Assembly (NCBI GenBank): GCA_045565285.1
Contig: JBJLFR010000002.1
Span: 1-62,587, forward strand
Direction: 5' to 3'
Length of the DNA: 62,587 nt
Origin: CACIIZ01 sp045565285
GTDB lineage: Bacteria > Pseudomonadota > Alphaproteobacteria > Rhodobacterales > Rhodobacteraceae
Shown: positions 8,164-15,552 of the stretch, one piece after another
Layout of the letters: each line of letters starts with the position of its first letter
Position numbering within the stretch: position 1 is the stretch's first letter
Notes under the pieces: generated by a model
Database searches by the model: none
What the model was told of the DNA's origin: nothing
What the model saw: only the letters and a program-made list of their open reading frames with translations
Translations under genes and position numbers: made by a program

Positions 8164-8252
8164 AGCCATATAAATAAGGGGTTTGATTTTCTATTTCTTT
8201 GAAAAAGGCTCTAAAGGGGCACTTAAAGGGGCACTTCGTGAGAGTTTTGTAA
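8164..8252 (+). repeat. type-2 left arm of the dispersed repeat
   Basis: AGCCATATAAATAAGGGG then a T-rich run and two tandem AAAGGGGCACTT units, ending at the GAACATAAC edge. A related arm is at 34642-34737 and weaker ones near 45646 and 59731. It differs from the Sel1-tail arm that precedes other copies. Confidence 0.6.
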
Positions 8253-8380
8253 GAACATAACAATCATAACAATCATAACACCCACCCCTCAGACATATTC
8301 TTGAGGGTACCCCAAAAACCATAGCCTATTATTAGCAAGTGCTACTGCTCACATATTTTGGTTTGTGTAGGTAAACATCT
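8253..8380 (+). repeat. dispersed repeat copy, complete, with tail
   Basis: GAACATAACAATCATAAC with one extra AATCATAAC unit, hairpin 1 arms CCCTCA / TGAGGG (perfect here), core CCATAGCCTATTATTAGC, CTGCTCACATATTTTGGTTT and the tail AGGTAAACATCT, also seen at 10881-10890. Confidence 0.9.
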
Positions 8381-8404
8381 CTAATCTTCGAGTAAATATC
8401 AGAA

Positions 8405-8443
8405 AGAAGTCCTAATACGAAAGGGAGTTATATTAGGACTTCT
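8405..8443. repeat. perfect 13-bp inverted repeat
   Basis: AGAAGTCCTAATA (8405-8417) and TATTAGGACTTCT (8431-8443) are exact reverse complements around a 13-nt spacer. No T-run follows on either strand, so it is not a standard terminator. It may be a recombination or protein-binding site of the decayed element to its left. Confidence 0.5.
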
Positions 8444-8664
8444 GTTTAAGCAAATATAACTATTTATGGAGGAAATAATTATATTCACTTTTAATAACAT
8501 TATAAATTATTTTGGTTGACTTTAACGTAAGGTAAGATAGAAAAAAACCTTAGGTAACCTTTGAATATTGATTAAAAAATATTCAATTTTATCAAATTTC
8601 TCATAATTTTAATCATTTCTTAATTTATATATTTATTTCTAAGCTAACCTATTAATCAAATCCG

Positions 8665-8688
8665 TTTGCTCATACATTTTGGTTGGAA
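8665..8688 (+). repeat. fragment of the dispersed repeat right end
   Basis: TTTGCTCATACATTTTGGTTGG matches only the last part of the element. Confidence 0.55.
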
Positions 8689-8760
8689 AAAATATTTATT
8701 AACTATTTAATAGTTCAAAATTTAAATTTGTAATCACAATTGAATTAAAATGTAAGTAGC

Positions 8761-9489
8761 ATGAACAATTTTATAGATAAAAAGGCCTTAGTAATTGGAG
8801 CTAGTGGTGGAATGGGAAGTGCTGTGGCATCGATGCTTTCAAAAAATGGCGTTCATTGTTTCTTAGTTGGACGAAGTCAAGAAAAACTGAATGATATTTT
8901 TTCAACTTGTTCTTCATATGGAAACCCTTGTTTTATGTTTTCCTGTGATATTTCAGATATGACTGAAATTAAGCAATGTTCAGAAAATGCAATTAAAAGT
9001 CTTGGAGGATTGAACTTCCTCATTCATTGTGCTGGCGATTATAATAAAGCTTTAGCTGATGAATGTGATCTAGAAATTTGGGATAAAATAATCGATATAA
9101 ATTTGCGTAGTACTTATCATTTTGCAAGAAATGTTCTTCCAGAAATAAATAAAAATTCTGGTGGTGCAGTAATTAGAATCAATTCACGAGATGCTCCACA
9201 CACTGGCATAGGCATCCAAACATCGCAGAAGCGAGCTATCGATGGTTACATGGAAGTTTTATTTGAGGATGTTAGAGAGTATGGAACAAAAGTCTGCACA
9301 ATTAATCCAGGGTTTGTTAATACCTCTATGGTTAACCCTGAACGATTAAATCCTGAACTTATGATGCAACCGAATGATATAGCTGAAGCAGTTAATTTTG
9401 TTCTGAATACTTCAGAAACTGCCTGTCCAACTGAAATATTAATACAGCCGCAACGATCTCCGTGGAAGAAAGCTGAAATGCACATTTAA
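8761..9489 (+). CDS. SDR-family protein lacking the catalytic tyrosine
   Basis: The 242-residue product is a classical short-chain dehydrogenase/reductase by length and fold: nucleotide loop GASGGMGSAVA (residues 10-20), CDISDM for the adenine pocket, IHCAGDYN in place of NNAG, and the PGFVNTSM segment after strand 6. At the active site the YxxxK motif is replaced: the aligned segment reads QTSQKRAIDG, keeping lysine but with glutamine for tyrosine; a serine is nearby (RINSRDA). Such a change usually abolishes or alters redox chemistry, so the protein may be a binding or regulatory homologue. It is a single-gene unit followed at once by a dispersed repeat. Confidence 0.85.
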   Translation: MNNFIDKKALVIGASGGMGSAVASMLSKNGVHCFLVGRSQEKLNDIFSTCSSYGNPCFMFSCDISDMTEIKQCSENAIKSLGGLNFLIHCAGDYNKALADECDLEIWDKIIDINLRSTYHFARNVLPEINKNSGGAVIRINSRDAPHTGIGIQTSQKRAIDGYMEVLFEDVREYGTKVCTINPGFVNTSMVNPERLNPELMMQPNDIAEAVNFVLNTSETACPTEILIQPQRSPWKKAEMHI

Positions 9490-9490
9490 T

Positions 9491-9577
9491 ATCCACCCCT
9501 AAGATATATCCTTTAGGTATACCCCAAAAACAATGGCTGATTTTTTAAATGTACTAATGCTTACACATTTTGGATAT
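9491..9577 (+). repeat. dispersed repeat copy, diverged
   Basis: ATCCACCCCTAAG, with the second hairpin arm CTTTAGG, CCCCAAAAACAATGGC, a diverged core and ATGCTTACACATTTTGG. It starts 2 bp after the SDR stop codon. Confidence 0.8.
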
Positions 9578-9739
9578 TAAATAAAATTAGCTGAGAAAAT
9601 TAATGTTGAATGTGATTAAATTAATTTAGCTCATATACTTCTGTAGGGTTGTTTGCAAAACAGTATTTCAGTAAGTGCTTAAATTTTATATTATGAATAA
9701 ATGAACAAAGTTATTATTTAATCTTTATAGGAGTTATCA

Positions 9740-10048
9740 ATGCCCAAATATATCTGGACTGCAAAACACACATTTAAGTCTGAAAGTAGTCTAAAAAAGC
9801 ATTTAAAAAGGGATGAAAAACATTTTCTTAAAATTTTAAATCAGTTAAAAAAGGCAGGCATGATGGGCGCCCATCGAGGTGTTATTAATGATAAAAAAAA
9901 TAAATTTTCTCATATAGGTTTTCTACTATTTAAAAATAAGAAGTCATATAAAAAATCTATGCAAATAATTAAGAATGCAGAATGGGATAAAAAAATATCA
10001 AAGAAAAATAGATATGAAACTTTCTTGATAGATAAAGAGATTAATTAA
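9740..10048 (+). CDS. small lysine-rich protein of unknown function
   Basis: The 102-residue product is unrecognised. It has a strand-helix start (KYIWTAKHTF, then SSLKKHLKRDEKHFLKIL), a central GMMGAHRGVINDKKN loop and a strand FSHIGFLLFKNKKSYKKS, consistent with a small ferredoxin-like fold. Basic residues are abundant, in line with the low-GC genome. A ribosome-binding site AGGAG sits before ATG. It is a one-gene unit between dispersed repeats. Confidence 0.65.
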   Translation: MPKYIWTAKHTFKSESSLKKHLKRDEKHFLKILNQLKKAGMMGAHRGVINDKKNKFSHIGFLLFKNKKSYKKSMQIIKNAEWDKKISKKNRYETFLIDKEIN

Positions 10049-10087
10049 TCTTTTTGATTTATGGTAATGTAACTTGAGCTATGTTTT

Positions 10088-10132
10088 GAATAATCATAAC
10101 ACCCACCCCTTAGACATATTCTTGGGGATAGG
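10088..10132 (+). repeat. dispersed repeat copy, left half only
   Basis: GAATAATCATAACACCCACC then hairpin arms CCCC / GGGG around TTAGACATATTCTT. The core and right arm are missing. Confidence 0.75.
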
Positions 10133-10248
10133 TTTAAAAAAATAAATTCTATTAAATTACGTAACGTAGTTATAGCTAAATTATATTTAATCTAAGATGA
10201 TTATAAAATTAAAAATAAAAAATTTAATCTCCCAAAAGGTCCAATGCT

Positions 10249-10686
10249 ATGATTTTAAAATTATTTCTCTCATTTTTATTCACAATTTTTATAAGTTTTT
10301 CAGTTAATTCTTCTGAAGATATTCCTAAAACTGGTTGGGGAGCAGTACTTAAAGTACCTGTTGAAGAGATTGAATATGTAGATAAATGGTTGGTAGAATG
10401 GGGGAGCTGGATCAAAGATACCCATCCTATGGGAGCAGATGAAAAAAATGGATTAGAGAGTTTAACTATAACTAAGAGTGATGAGGCTTCTGGTCATGTA
10501 TATTATGTAATAATAGAAAGGTATCATTCTATATCTGGATTAAAAAACCATACAGAAATTTTTCAAAGAGATGTAGGTGGAGCATATCAAGATATGTTCA
10601 GTAAACTTTATTTCTTTAATAAATATCGAGTAGCTTCATCAGAACAAAGGAAAACTCTTTACAGTTTAATTCCATCAATTAATTAA
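10249..10686 (+). CDS. exported protein of unknown function
   Basis: The 145-residue product begins with a clear Sec signal peptide (MILKLFLSFLFTIFISFSVNS, cleavage likely after about residue 21). The mature part starts SEDIPKTGWGAVLKVPVEE and contains two motifs WLVEWGSWIKDTHP and HVYYVIIERYHSISGLKNHT that give a strand-helix-strand pattern, possibly another ferredoxin-like domain but periplasmic. No family is recognised. A TTACGTAACGTAG sequence resembling the shared promoter motif lies about 90 bp upstream. Confidence 0.7.
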   Translation: MILKLFLSFLFTIFISFSVNSSEDIPKTGWGAVLKVPVEEIEYVDKWLVEWGSWIKDTHPMGADEKNGLESLTITKSDEASGHVYYVIIERYHSISGLKNHTEIFQRDVGGAYQDMFSKLYFFNKYRVASSEQRKTLYSLIPSIN

Positions 10687-10721
10687 AAAACTAAAATATT
10701 CTGCAAGCTTCCTAAATTTAA

Positions 10722-10775
10722 GAGGTGCAAACATTAGCTAGAGAGTGAGTGAAGAAGAACTATAAATGGTGTTGA
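10722..10775 (+). pseudogene. 3' tail of a decayed Sel1-repeat gene
   Basis: The frame reads EVQTLARE, a TGA stop where Cys is expected, then VKKNYKWC and TGA. This is the same tail as at 5432 and 15090-15144 with one nonsense change. It runs directly into GTTGAACATAAC. Confidence 0.65.
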
Positions 10776-10890
10776 ACATAACAATCATATCATCCACCAT
10801 TAAGATATATCCTTGAAGGCAAACCCCAAAACTATAACCTATAGTTAGTAAGTACTACTGCTTACAGATTTTGGTTTGGAAGGTAAACAT
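10771..10890 (+). repeat. dispersed repeat copy, complete, diverged core
   Basis: GTTGAACATAACAATCATATC, hairpin 1 weakened (CCATTAAG / CTTGAAGG), core CTATAACCTATAGTTAGTAAG, ACTACTGCTTAC, ATTTTGGTTTGG and tail AGGTAAACAT. GTAAG/CTTAC pair within the right half. Confidence 0.85.
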
Positions 10891-11061
10891 TTCTAATCCT
10901 TCACAAATAAGTTGATATTTAATGTAACATAATAAATATAAAAAAAAACTTAATCATATTCCTATTTTTAGTTATTCATTTATATATATAATCTAAATAA
11001 TATCCCTTGAATAAAACTATATATAGAAGTGGGAATAATAATAATAGTGTATTAAATCAAT

Positions 11062-12072
11062 ATGGATCCAATATCTCAAGGTATAGTTGGTGCAGCTTTT
11101 GCGCAGTCAAAAGCTAAAAAGAATAATATCATCAAGATTGGTATTATCGGTTTTCTGGCAGGATTGGCGCCTGATTTAGATGTGTTGATTAGGTCATCAA
11201 CTGATCCAATTCTATCCCTTGAGTACCACAGGCAGTTCACACACTCGATTTTTTTTATTCCCTTTGGTGCTTTGATTATTGCTCTTGTGATCTTTCCTCT
11301 GGTTAAGAAGTCCCTGAGTCTAATGACTGTCTATATGGCATGTTTTTTGGGCTTTGCAACTCATGGATTACTTGATGCATGCACTTCTTACGGTACGCTA
11401 CTCTTTTGGCCTTTCTCCAATGATCGGGTTACTTGGAATAATATATCTGTTGTTGATCCGCTGTTTACCATTCCTATCTCAGTCCTGGTTGTAACTGCAA
11501 TAATAACAAGAAAACGGTTATTTAGTTTTTTTGCTATTGGATGGATGACTTTTTATCTGCTGTTAGGTTTTGTGCAATATGAAAGAGCTTTATCAGGTGC
11601 GACTGAACTTGCACATTCAAGAGGGCATAATCCAGAGCGCCCGACGCTTAAGCCGTCATTTGGCAATCTAATTTTATGGAAGTCCATTTATCAGTATGAA
11701 GAAAGGTTTTATGTTGATGCCATTAGAACTGCTCAATCCTCAACTTGGTGTTTGGGAGAAAGTATTCCAGTGTTTGACTATCAATATCATCTGCCCAATC
11801 TTGAAAAAGAAAGCCAGCAAAGAAAGGATATTGAGAGGTTCCGTTGGTTTTCACAGGATTATCTGGGCTTTGATGATAAAAAAAATCTTGTCACAGATGT
11901 TCGTTATTCTATGATACCTAATCAGATTGCGCCCATGTGGGGGCTGGTCATTGATGTCCATCGAGGCATGGATGAGCATGCGATTTGGTGGACAAGTCGT
12001 GCTCTAGAGCAAGGTCGGTTATCCTTATTTAAAGATATGTTAAGCGGTAAAAAGTGTAGAGGCAGTTTTTGA
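11062..12072 (+). CDS. membrane-bound metal-dependent hydrolase (DUF457/YdjM-like)
   Basis: The 336-residue product starts with the family signature MDPISQGIVGAAFAQS and GFLAGLAPDLDVLIR, followed by EYHRQFTHSIFFIPFGALI and THGLLDACTSYGT; the conserved Asp and His residues are the presumed metal ligands. Four or more membrane segments occupy the first 180 residues and a soluble domain with Trp/Tyr-rich stretches the rest. YdjM-type proteins are inner-membrane hydrolases of unknown substrate. Base composition is visibly richer in G+C than its neighbours, which suggests acquisition by transfer or stronger constraint. It is a single-gene unit bounded by repeats. Confidence 0.88.
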   Translation: MDPISQGIVGAAFAQSKAKKNNIIKIGIIGFLAGLAPDLDVLIRSSTDPILSLEYHRQFTHSIFFIPFGALIIALVIFPLVKKSLSLMTVYMACFLGFATHGLLDACTSYGTLLFWPFSNDRVTWNNISVVDPLFTIPISVLVVTAIITRKRLFSFFAIGWMTFYLLLGFVQYERALSGATELAHSRGHNPERPTLKPSFGNLILWKSIYQYEERFYVDAIRTAQSSTWCLGESIPVFDYQYHLPNLEKESQQRKDIERFRWFSQDYLGFDDKKNLVTDVRYSMIPNQIAPMWGLVIDVHRGMDEHAIWWTSRALEQGRLSLFKDMLSGKKCRGSF

Positions 12073-12114
12073 TATTAGAGATTAACTATCCGGGACAAAG
12101 TATTTAGGTTTTCG

Positions 12115-12178
12115 GATGCTGCTTTAAAAACCATATCATATAGATTAGCAAGTAGGACTAATCACACATTTTTGGTTA
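12115..12178 (+). repeat. dispersed repeat copy, right half, diverged
   Basis: TTTAAAAACCATATCATA, TAGATTAGCAAGTAGGACTA, ATCACACATTTTTGGTT. Outer arms AAACCA/TGGTT are retained. Confidence 0.75.
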
Positions 12179-12230
12179 ATAAAAAATATTTGCTGATTTT
12201 TTTGATTTGATTATCTTTGATTAAGAAATA

Positions 12231-12265
12231 AAACACCCTTAAACAATTTTGTTTAAAGGTGTTTT
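12231..12265. terminator. terminator hairpin after the fasciclin gene
   Basis: AAACACCCTTAAACA and TGTTTAAAGGTGTTT pair almost throughout (one mismatch region) around a short loop; it lies 14 bp past the stop of the minus-strand gene and has T-rich flanks on both sides, so it may act for both strands. Confidence 0.75.
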
Positions 12266-12278
12266 AAATATTAATTTA

Positions 12279-12761
12279 TTATTCAGGTATTAGTACTTTA
12301 TTAATTACATGGATAACTCCATTATCGGCTTCAATATCAGCACTTACTACCTGAGCATCATTCACAAAAACATTACCATAAGATTTTTTTACAATCAATT
12401 TTTGTCCATTAACAGTAGTAGCTTCTATTGTTCCAGATATGTCAGTTGACATGACTTTGCCACTTAAAACATGAAAAGTTAAAATTCCAGCGAGTTTATT
12501 TTTATTCTCTGGTTTTAAAAGATCAGATAATAGATCCGAGTCCAAAGCTGAAAAAGCTTCATCACTTGGTGCGAAGACTGTGAAGGGTCCCTTACCTTTA
12601 AGAGTTTGGACTAGTTCAGCTGCTGTAACTGCCTTAATTAATGTATTAAAAGATCCAGCTTCAACGGCTGTTTCTACAATATCAGGTTTATGTCCATCTG
12701 CCTTTGAAATACCTGCAAATGATAAAGATGATATTATAAGCAGTAAATAAAATTTATTCAT
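12279..12761 (-). CDS. secreted fasciclin (FAS1) domain protein
   Basis: The 160-residue product has a signal peptide (MNKFYLLLIISSLSFAGISKA) and one FAS1 domain of the usual 130-140 residues: DIVETAVEAGSFNTLIKAV, box H1 FTVFAPSDEAFSAL, LTFHVLSGKV, and box H2 ADNGVIHVINKVLIPE. FAS1 proteins act in adhesion or polymer binding outside the cytoplasm. It is followed by a strong hairpin terminator and appears monocistronic. Confidence 0.95.
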   Translation of the reverse strand: MNKFYLLLIISSLSFAGISKADGHKPDIVETAVEAGSFNTLIKAVTAAELVQTLKGKGPFTVFAPSDEAFSALDSDLLSDLLKPENKNKLAGILTFHVLSGKVMSTDISGTIEATTVNGQKLIVKKSYGNVFVNDAQVVSADIEADNGVIHVINKVLIPE

Positions 12762-13035
12762 AAAATTATCCTTTTATAATGTTGTATTTAAGATTTAATT
12801 ATTTTTTTTTATTTTAAATGTGACAAAAGGTACTTTTTGTATGTGACAAAATTAGACTCTTTATTATTTCTAAAATAGGCGTTTAATTAAAAAATCTAGT
12901 TTAAGAGGTAAATAATCCCTTCCAAATTGAATAAGAAAAAGACTGGCAATAGATTGTATGAAGAATCATTATTAAGAGTATTGAACATTAGAATTTGGAT
13001 TGTAATTAGCGTAGAGAATGGAATAGGCTATTAAG

Positions 13036-13458
13036 ATGAAAATTAATAATTTGATCCAGCTAGAACCTGGTGAAATAACGGAAAAATTTACCAAATCTTC
13101 AGGTCCGGGTGGACAGCATATTAATAAAGTCGACACTAAAGTTGAATTACGTTTTTTTGTGATGAGGTCTCCAAGCCTTTCAAAGTCTGTAAAGGATAGA
13201 TTAAAAGTAATTGCTGGGAACAAGTGGACTCTGAATGGAGAAATTGTCATTACAGCAGAAAAATATCGGTCGCAGTCTAGGAATCGTGAATTGGCAAAAT
13301 CAAAATTAATTAGTCTCATTTTAGAGGCTCTAGAAAAACCAGTGTACCGATTAAAAACGAGGCCAAGCAATGTGGTAAGAGTTCGAAGGAGTAATGAAAA
13401 ACAAAAAAGAAGTAAAATTAAAGCTATGCGTAGTCCCGTAAAGGATGACCAAAATTGA
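13036..13458 (+). CDS. arfB: peptidyl-tRNA hydrolase ArfB (YaeJ)
   Basis: The 140-residue product has the release-factor GGQ motif (KSSGPGGQHINKVDTKVEL, residues 20-38) and the basic C-terminal tail (RVRRSNEKQKRSKIKAMRSP) that enters the mRNA channel of stalled ribosomes. Length matches ArfB and it lacks the codon-recognition domain of RF1/RF2. It hydrolyses peptidyl-tRNA on ribosomes stalled without a stop codon. It is a single gene in this window. The degraded start of a dispersed repeat (TATTGAACATTAG near 12980) lies upstream. Confidence 0.95.
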   Translation: MKINNLIQLEPGEITEKFTKSSGPGGQHINKVDTKVELRFFVMRSPSLSKSVKDRLKVIAGNKWTLNGEIVITAEKYRSQSRNRELAKSKLISLILEALEKPVYRLKTRPSNVVRVRRSNEKQKRSKIKAMRSPVKDDQN

Positions 13459-13540
13459 GAATTTAATGTTTTAGTTAGATTTGAGGCTAATAATAATATC
13501 TTTTTTTTTAAATCTATTTAGTGAAGAATTTTGAGGTTTC

Positions 13541-13662
13541 GTTTGAACATAATAATTATCATATCACCCTAAATAAATAGCCCAGAGTTTAGGGCAGCAC
13601 TAAAAACCCTTGCCTATTTCTAGCAAGCACCTCTGCTCTCATATATGTTGGTTTGAAAGGTT
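13541..13662 (+). repeat. dispersed repeat copy with compensated hairpin
   Basis: GTTTGAACATAATAATTATC, hairpin arms CCCTAAA / TTTAGGG (perfect 7 bp, both arms changed relative to the consensus), diverged core CCTTGCCTATTTCTAGCAAG, CTGCTCTCATATATGTTGGTTTG. Confidence 0.85.
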
Positions 13663-13685
13663 GAAATCTTATATTTATTTTGTAA

Positions 13686-14132
13686 TTAAATCCATCTTCT
13701 TACATTTTTTTTATACTCATTATATTCACTTCCAAAAAGTTTTTCCATTGCTTCTTCTTCTGGAATTATTTGAAATCTGTTTATATACCAAACAAAAAAC
13801 ATTAGAATTATAATACCAAACCATGAACCAAAGAATAAAATTGTGCTAGAAATGACAAGAAAAAAACCTAGATACATTGGATTTCTAGTTATAGAAAAAA
13901 TACCAGTTATGACTAAAGTTGTAGTTTCCTCTGGATTTATCGGGTTAACAGTTGTTTTATCTTTTTTAAACAAAAGAATTGCAAACATTGCAGTTATTAA
14001 TCCTACCAAAAGAATTAACCCCCCAATTATTTCAATGTATGGAAACTTAATAGGATTAATTAAATAAGTAGATAAATAATTAATAACAATACATATTAAG
14101 GCTATAATTGGGGGTGGTATTTTTGTTTTCAT
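13686..14132 (-). CDS. isoprenylcysteine methyltransferase-like membrane protein
   Basis: The 148-residue product has four hydrophobic segments and the conserved C-terminal signature of the ICMT/PEMT methyltransferase family: TGIFSITRNPMYLGFFLVI (the RNPMY motif) and EEEAMEKLFGSEYNEYKKNVRRW. Bacterial members methylate lipids or small molecules at the membrane using S-adenosylmethionine; the acceptor is unknown. It stands alone, with a repeat 24 bp past its stop. Confidence 0.9.
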   Translation of the reverse strand: MKTKIPPPIIALICIVINYLSTYLINPIKFPYIEIIGGLILLVGLITAMFAILLFKKDKTTVNPINPEETTTLVITGIFSITRNPMYLGFFLVISSTILFFGSWFGIIILMFFVWYINRFQIIPEEEAMEKLFGSEYNEYKKNVRRWI

Positions 14133-14176
14133 AAAATATACAATTTTTATTGAGTTAAATTTTAAAAAAATAGAAA

Positions 14177-14286
14177 AGATTTAATCTATTTTTAATCCAG
14201 TAGAAAAAGCTTTTATATTGAATTGCTTCGGTGAATGCCCTCATTTTAAAATAAATTAGATCAAGTTTGGGTAATGTGATGATCAC
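14177..14286 (-). pseudogene. GST pseudogene with large internal deletion
   Basis: Bases 14177-14215 match the 3' end of the intact GST gene (TTTAATC...ATTCCAGTAGAAACAGC at 18766-18795), and 14216-14286 match its first codons (19395-19464), so about 580 bp between are missing. The ATG corresponds to GTG here. The match continues through the upstream region to the repeat core, so a longer unit was copied before the deletion. Confidence 0.75.
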
Positions 14287-14428
14287 AATATTTCCACTTT
14301 AAATTTATTGATGACATAATATTAAGATTATTGATACTCTTAATTCTTTTAGATTCTATATTTTGATGTCTAGATTAATAATTTTAGATTTATCAATGAA
14401 GCGGTGAGCCTAAGTTCAGTTAGAAGAA

Positions 14429-14486
14429 CAATAAAAACCATAGCCTATTATTAGAAAGTGCTACTTCAAACACATTTTGGTTGGAA
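14429..14486 (+). repeat. dispersed repeat copy, right half
   Basis: ATAAAAACCATAGCCTATT, ATTAGAAAGTGCTACT, then TCAAACACATTTTGGTTGG. It occupies the same place relative to the GST relic as the copy at 19596-19651 does to the intact gene. Confidence 0.85.
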
Positions 14487-14589
14487 ATGTTATGCAAGTC
14501 TTATTTTTTTAGGTAATAAATTTTATGTAAAATAATAAATATAAAAAGATTTATAATAACTCTGTACCTTAGTATAAGCCTTGCCATTG

Positions 14590-15144
14590 GCAACTTTGGT
14601 ATGGGTTGTTGTAATGACTTTCAAAGTTGTATGGAAGCTTATAAGAAGGTAATTTTGTTAATGGTATAAAAGAATGGATTTTATTAGGTGATGACGGTAA
14701 CGAAAAGGCACAATATTTTCTAGGAGAAATTTACTATAAAGGAAAAGGTATTCCTCAAGATTATAAGAAAGCATTAAAATGGTATACCCTTTCAGCTAAA
14801 CAGGGTAACAATGTAGCACAATACAATTTTGGAATTATGTATAGTTTTGGGTTAGGCGTTGTCCCAGATTATAAAACTGCACTAAAATAGTATAATCTTT
14901 CTTCTGAACAATGTAACGCATTAGCCCAGTATAATCTAGGAAGGTTATATTATTTAGGAAATGGCGTTAAAGAGGACATGGTTTATTCACATATGTGGGT
15001 TAACTGTGCTTCATTAAATGGTTTTGAGATGGCAGAAGAACTTAATAAATTACTAACAGAGCTGATGACCCCTTCCCAAATTGAAGAAGCACAAAGATTA
15101 TCAAGAAAATGTGTGAGGAAGAACTATAAAGGGGTGTTGAACAT
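14590..15144 (+). pseudogene. Sel1-repeat pseudogene
   Basis: Conceptual translation gives NDFQSCMEAYKK, a missing base, GNFVNGIKEWILLGDDG, then Sel1 units (AQYFLGEIYYKGKGIPQDYK, ALKWYTLSAKQGNN) and the tail IEEAQRLSRKCVRKNYKG. Three lesions are visible: a one-base deletion near 14648 (AAGAAGGTAAT for AAGAAGGGTAAT), an in-frame TAG at 14888-14890 where Trp of LKWY is expected, and an extra G near 15131 that shifts out of the normal GGG TGT TGA end. The dispersed repeat follows immediately. Confidence 0.85.
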
Positions 15145-15250
15145 AATACCTATCCTTAAGATAGATCCTTAAGGTTAGATACCCGAAAAATTCTGGCCTA
15201 TTATTAGTAAGTATTGCAGCTCAAATATTTTGTGTGGGGTAGGTAAGAAA
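15136..15250 (+). repeat. dispersed repeat copy with compensated hairpin
   Basis: GTTGAACATAATACCTATCC, hairpin arms CCTTAAG / CTTAAGG (perfect 7 bp, both arms changed), core TCTGGCCTATTATTAGTAAG, CAGCTCAAATATTTTG and tail AGGTAAGAAA. Confidence 0.85.
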
Positions 15251-15552
15251 GTCTGATCTTCTAGACTTAGAATTTTTATTGAAATCTAAGAGGTGTGGTC
15301 AAGTTCTGATCTTATCTTAATTTTAAATTATATCCCATCACTTCCATACTAATATTTTAAAATAAAAGCATAATTAATTATATTTATTTTTTGTTGACTA
15401 TAAATAGTTAGAAATAATGAGAGTATTCTAGATAGTGAGTAATTATAACTAGTGATTTTTATGCTATTACTCTTACTACTTGCACTACTATAAAATAATT
15501 TTAGAATAATACATGGTAATTACAAATTATTCAAAATCGAGTACTTTTAGGC

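Larger units (their letters stand above)
7727..8760. other. 1-kb stretch: recombinase relic, repeat arms, inverted repeat
   Basis: No intact gene. In order: promoter motif (7799-7813), the C-terminal relic of a tyrosine recombinase (7850-8017), a type-2 left arm with tandem GGGGCACTT (8164-8252), a complete dispersed repeat (8253-8380), a perfect 13-bp inverted repeat (8405-8443), another motif match near 8523, and a fragment of the repeat right end (8665-8688). It reads as the scar of a mobile element. Confidence 0.6.
10687..11061. other. intergenic stretch with Sel1 tail relic and repeat
   Basis: It holds a decayed Sel1 tail (10722-10775) and a complete repeat copy (10771-10890). The remaining 170 bp before the next gene is AT-rich with no feature I can name. 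Confidence 0.55.

Noticed and set aside
2660..15250. Dispersed repeats as canonical integron attC sites
   Set aside because: GTTGAAC at the left edge matches GTTRRRY, but attC needs RYYYAAC at that side and GTTRRRY at the other; the right end does not provide a partner, and no intI gene is visible.
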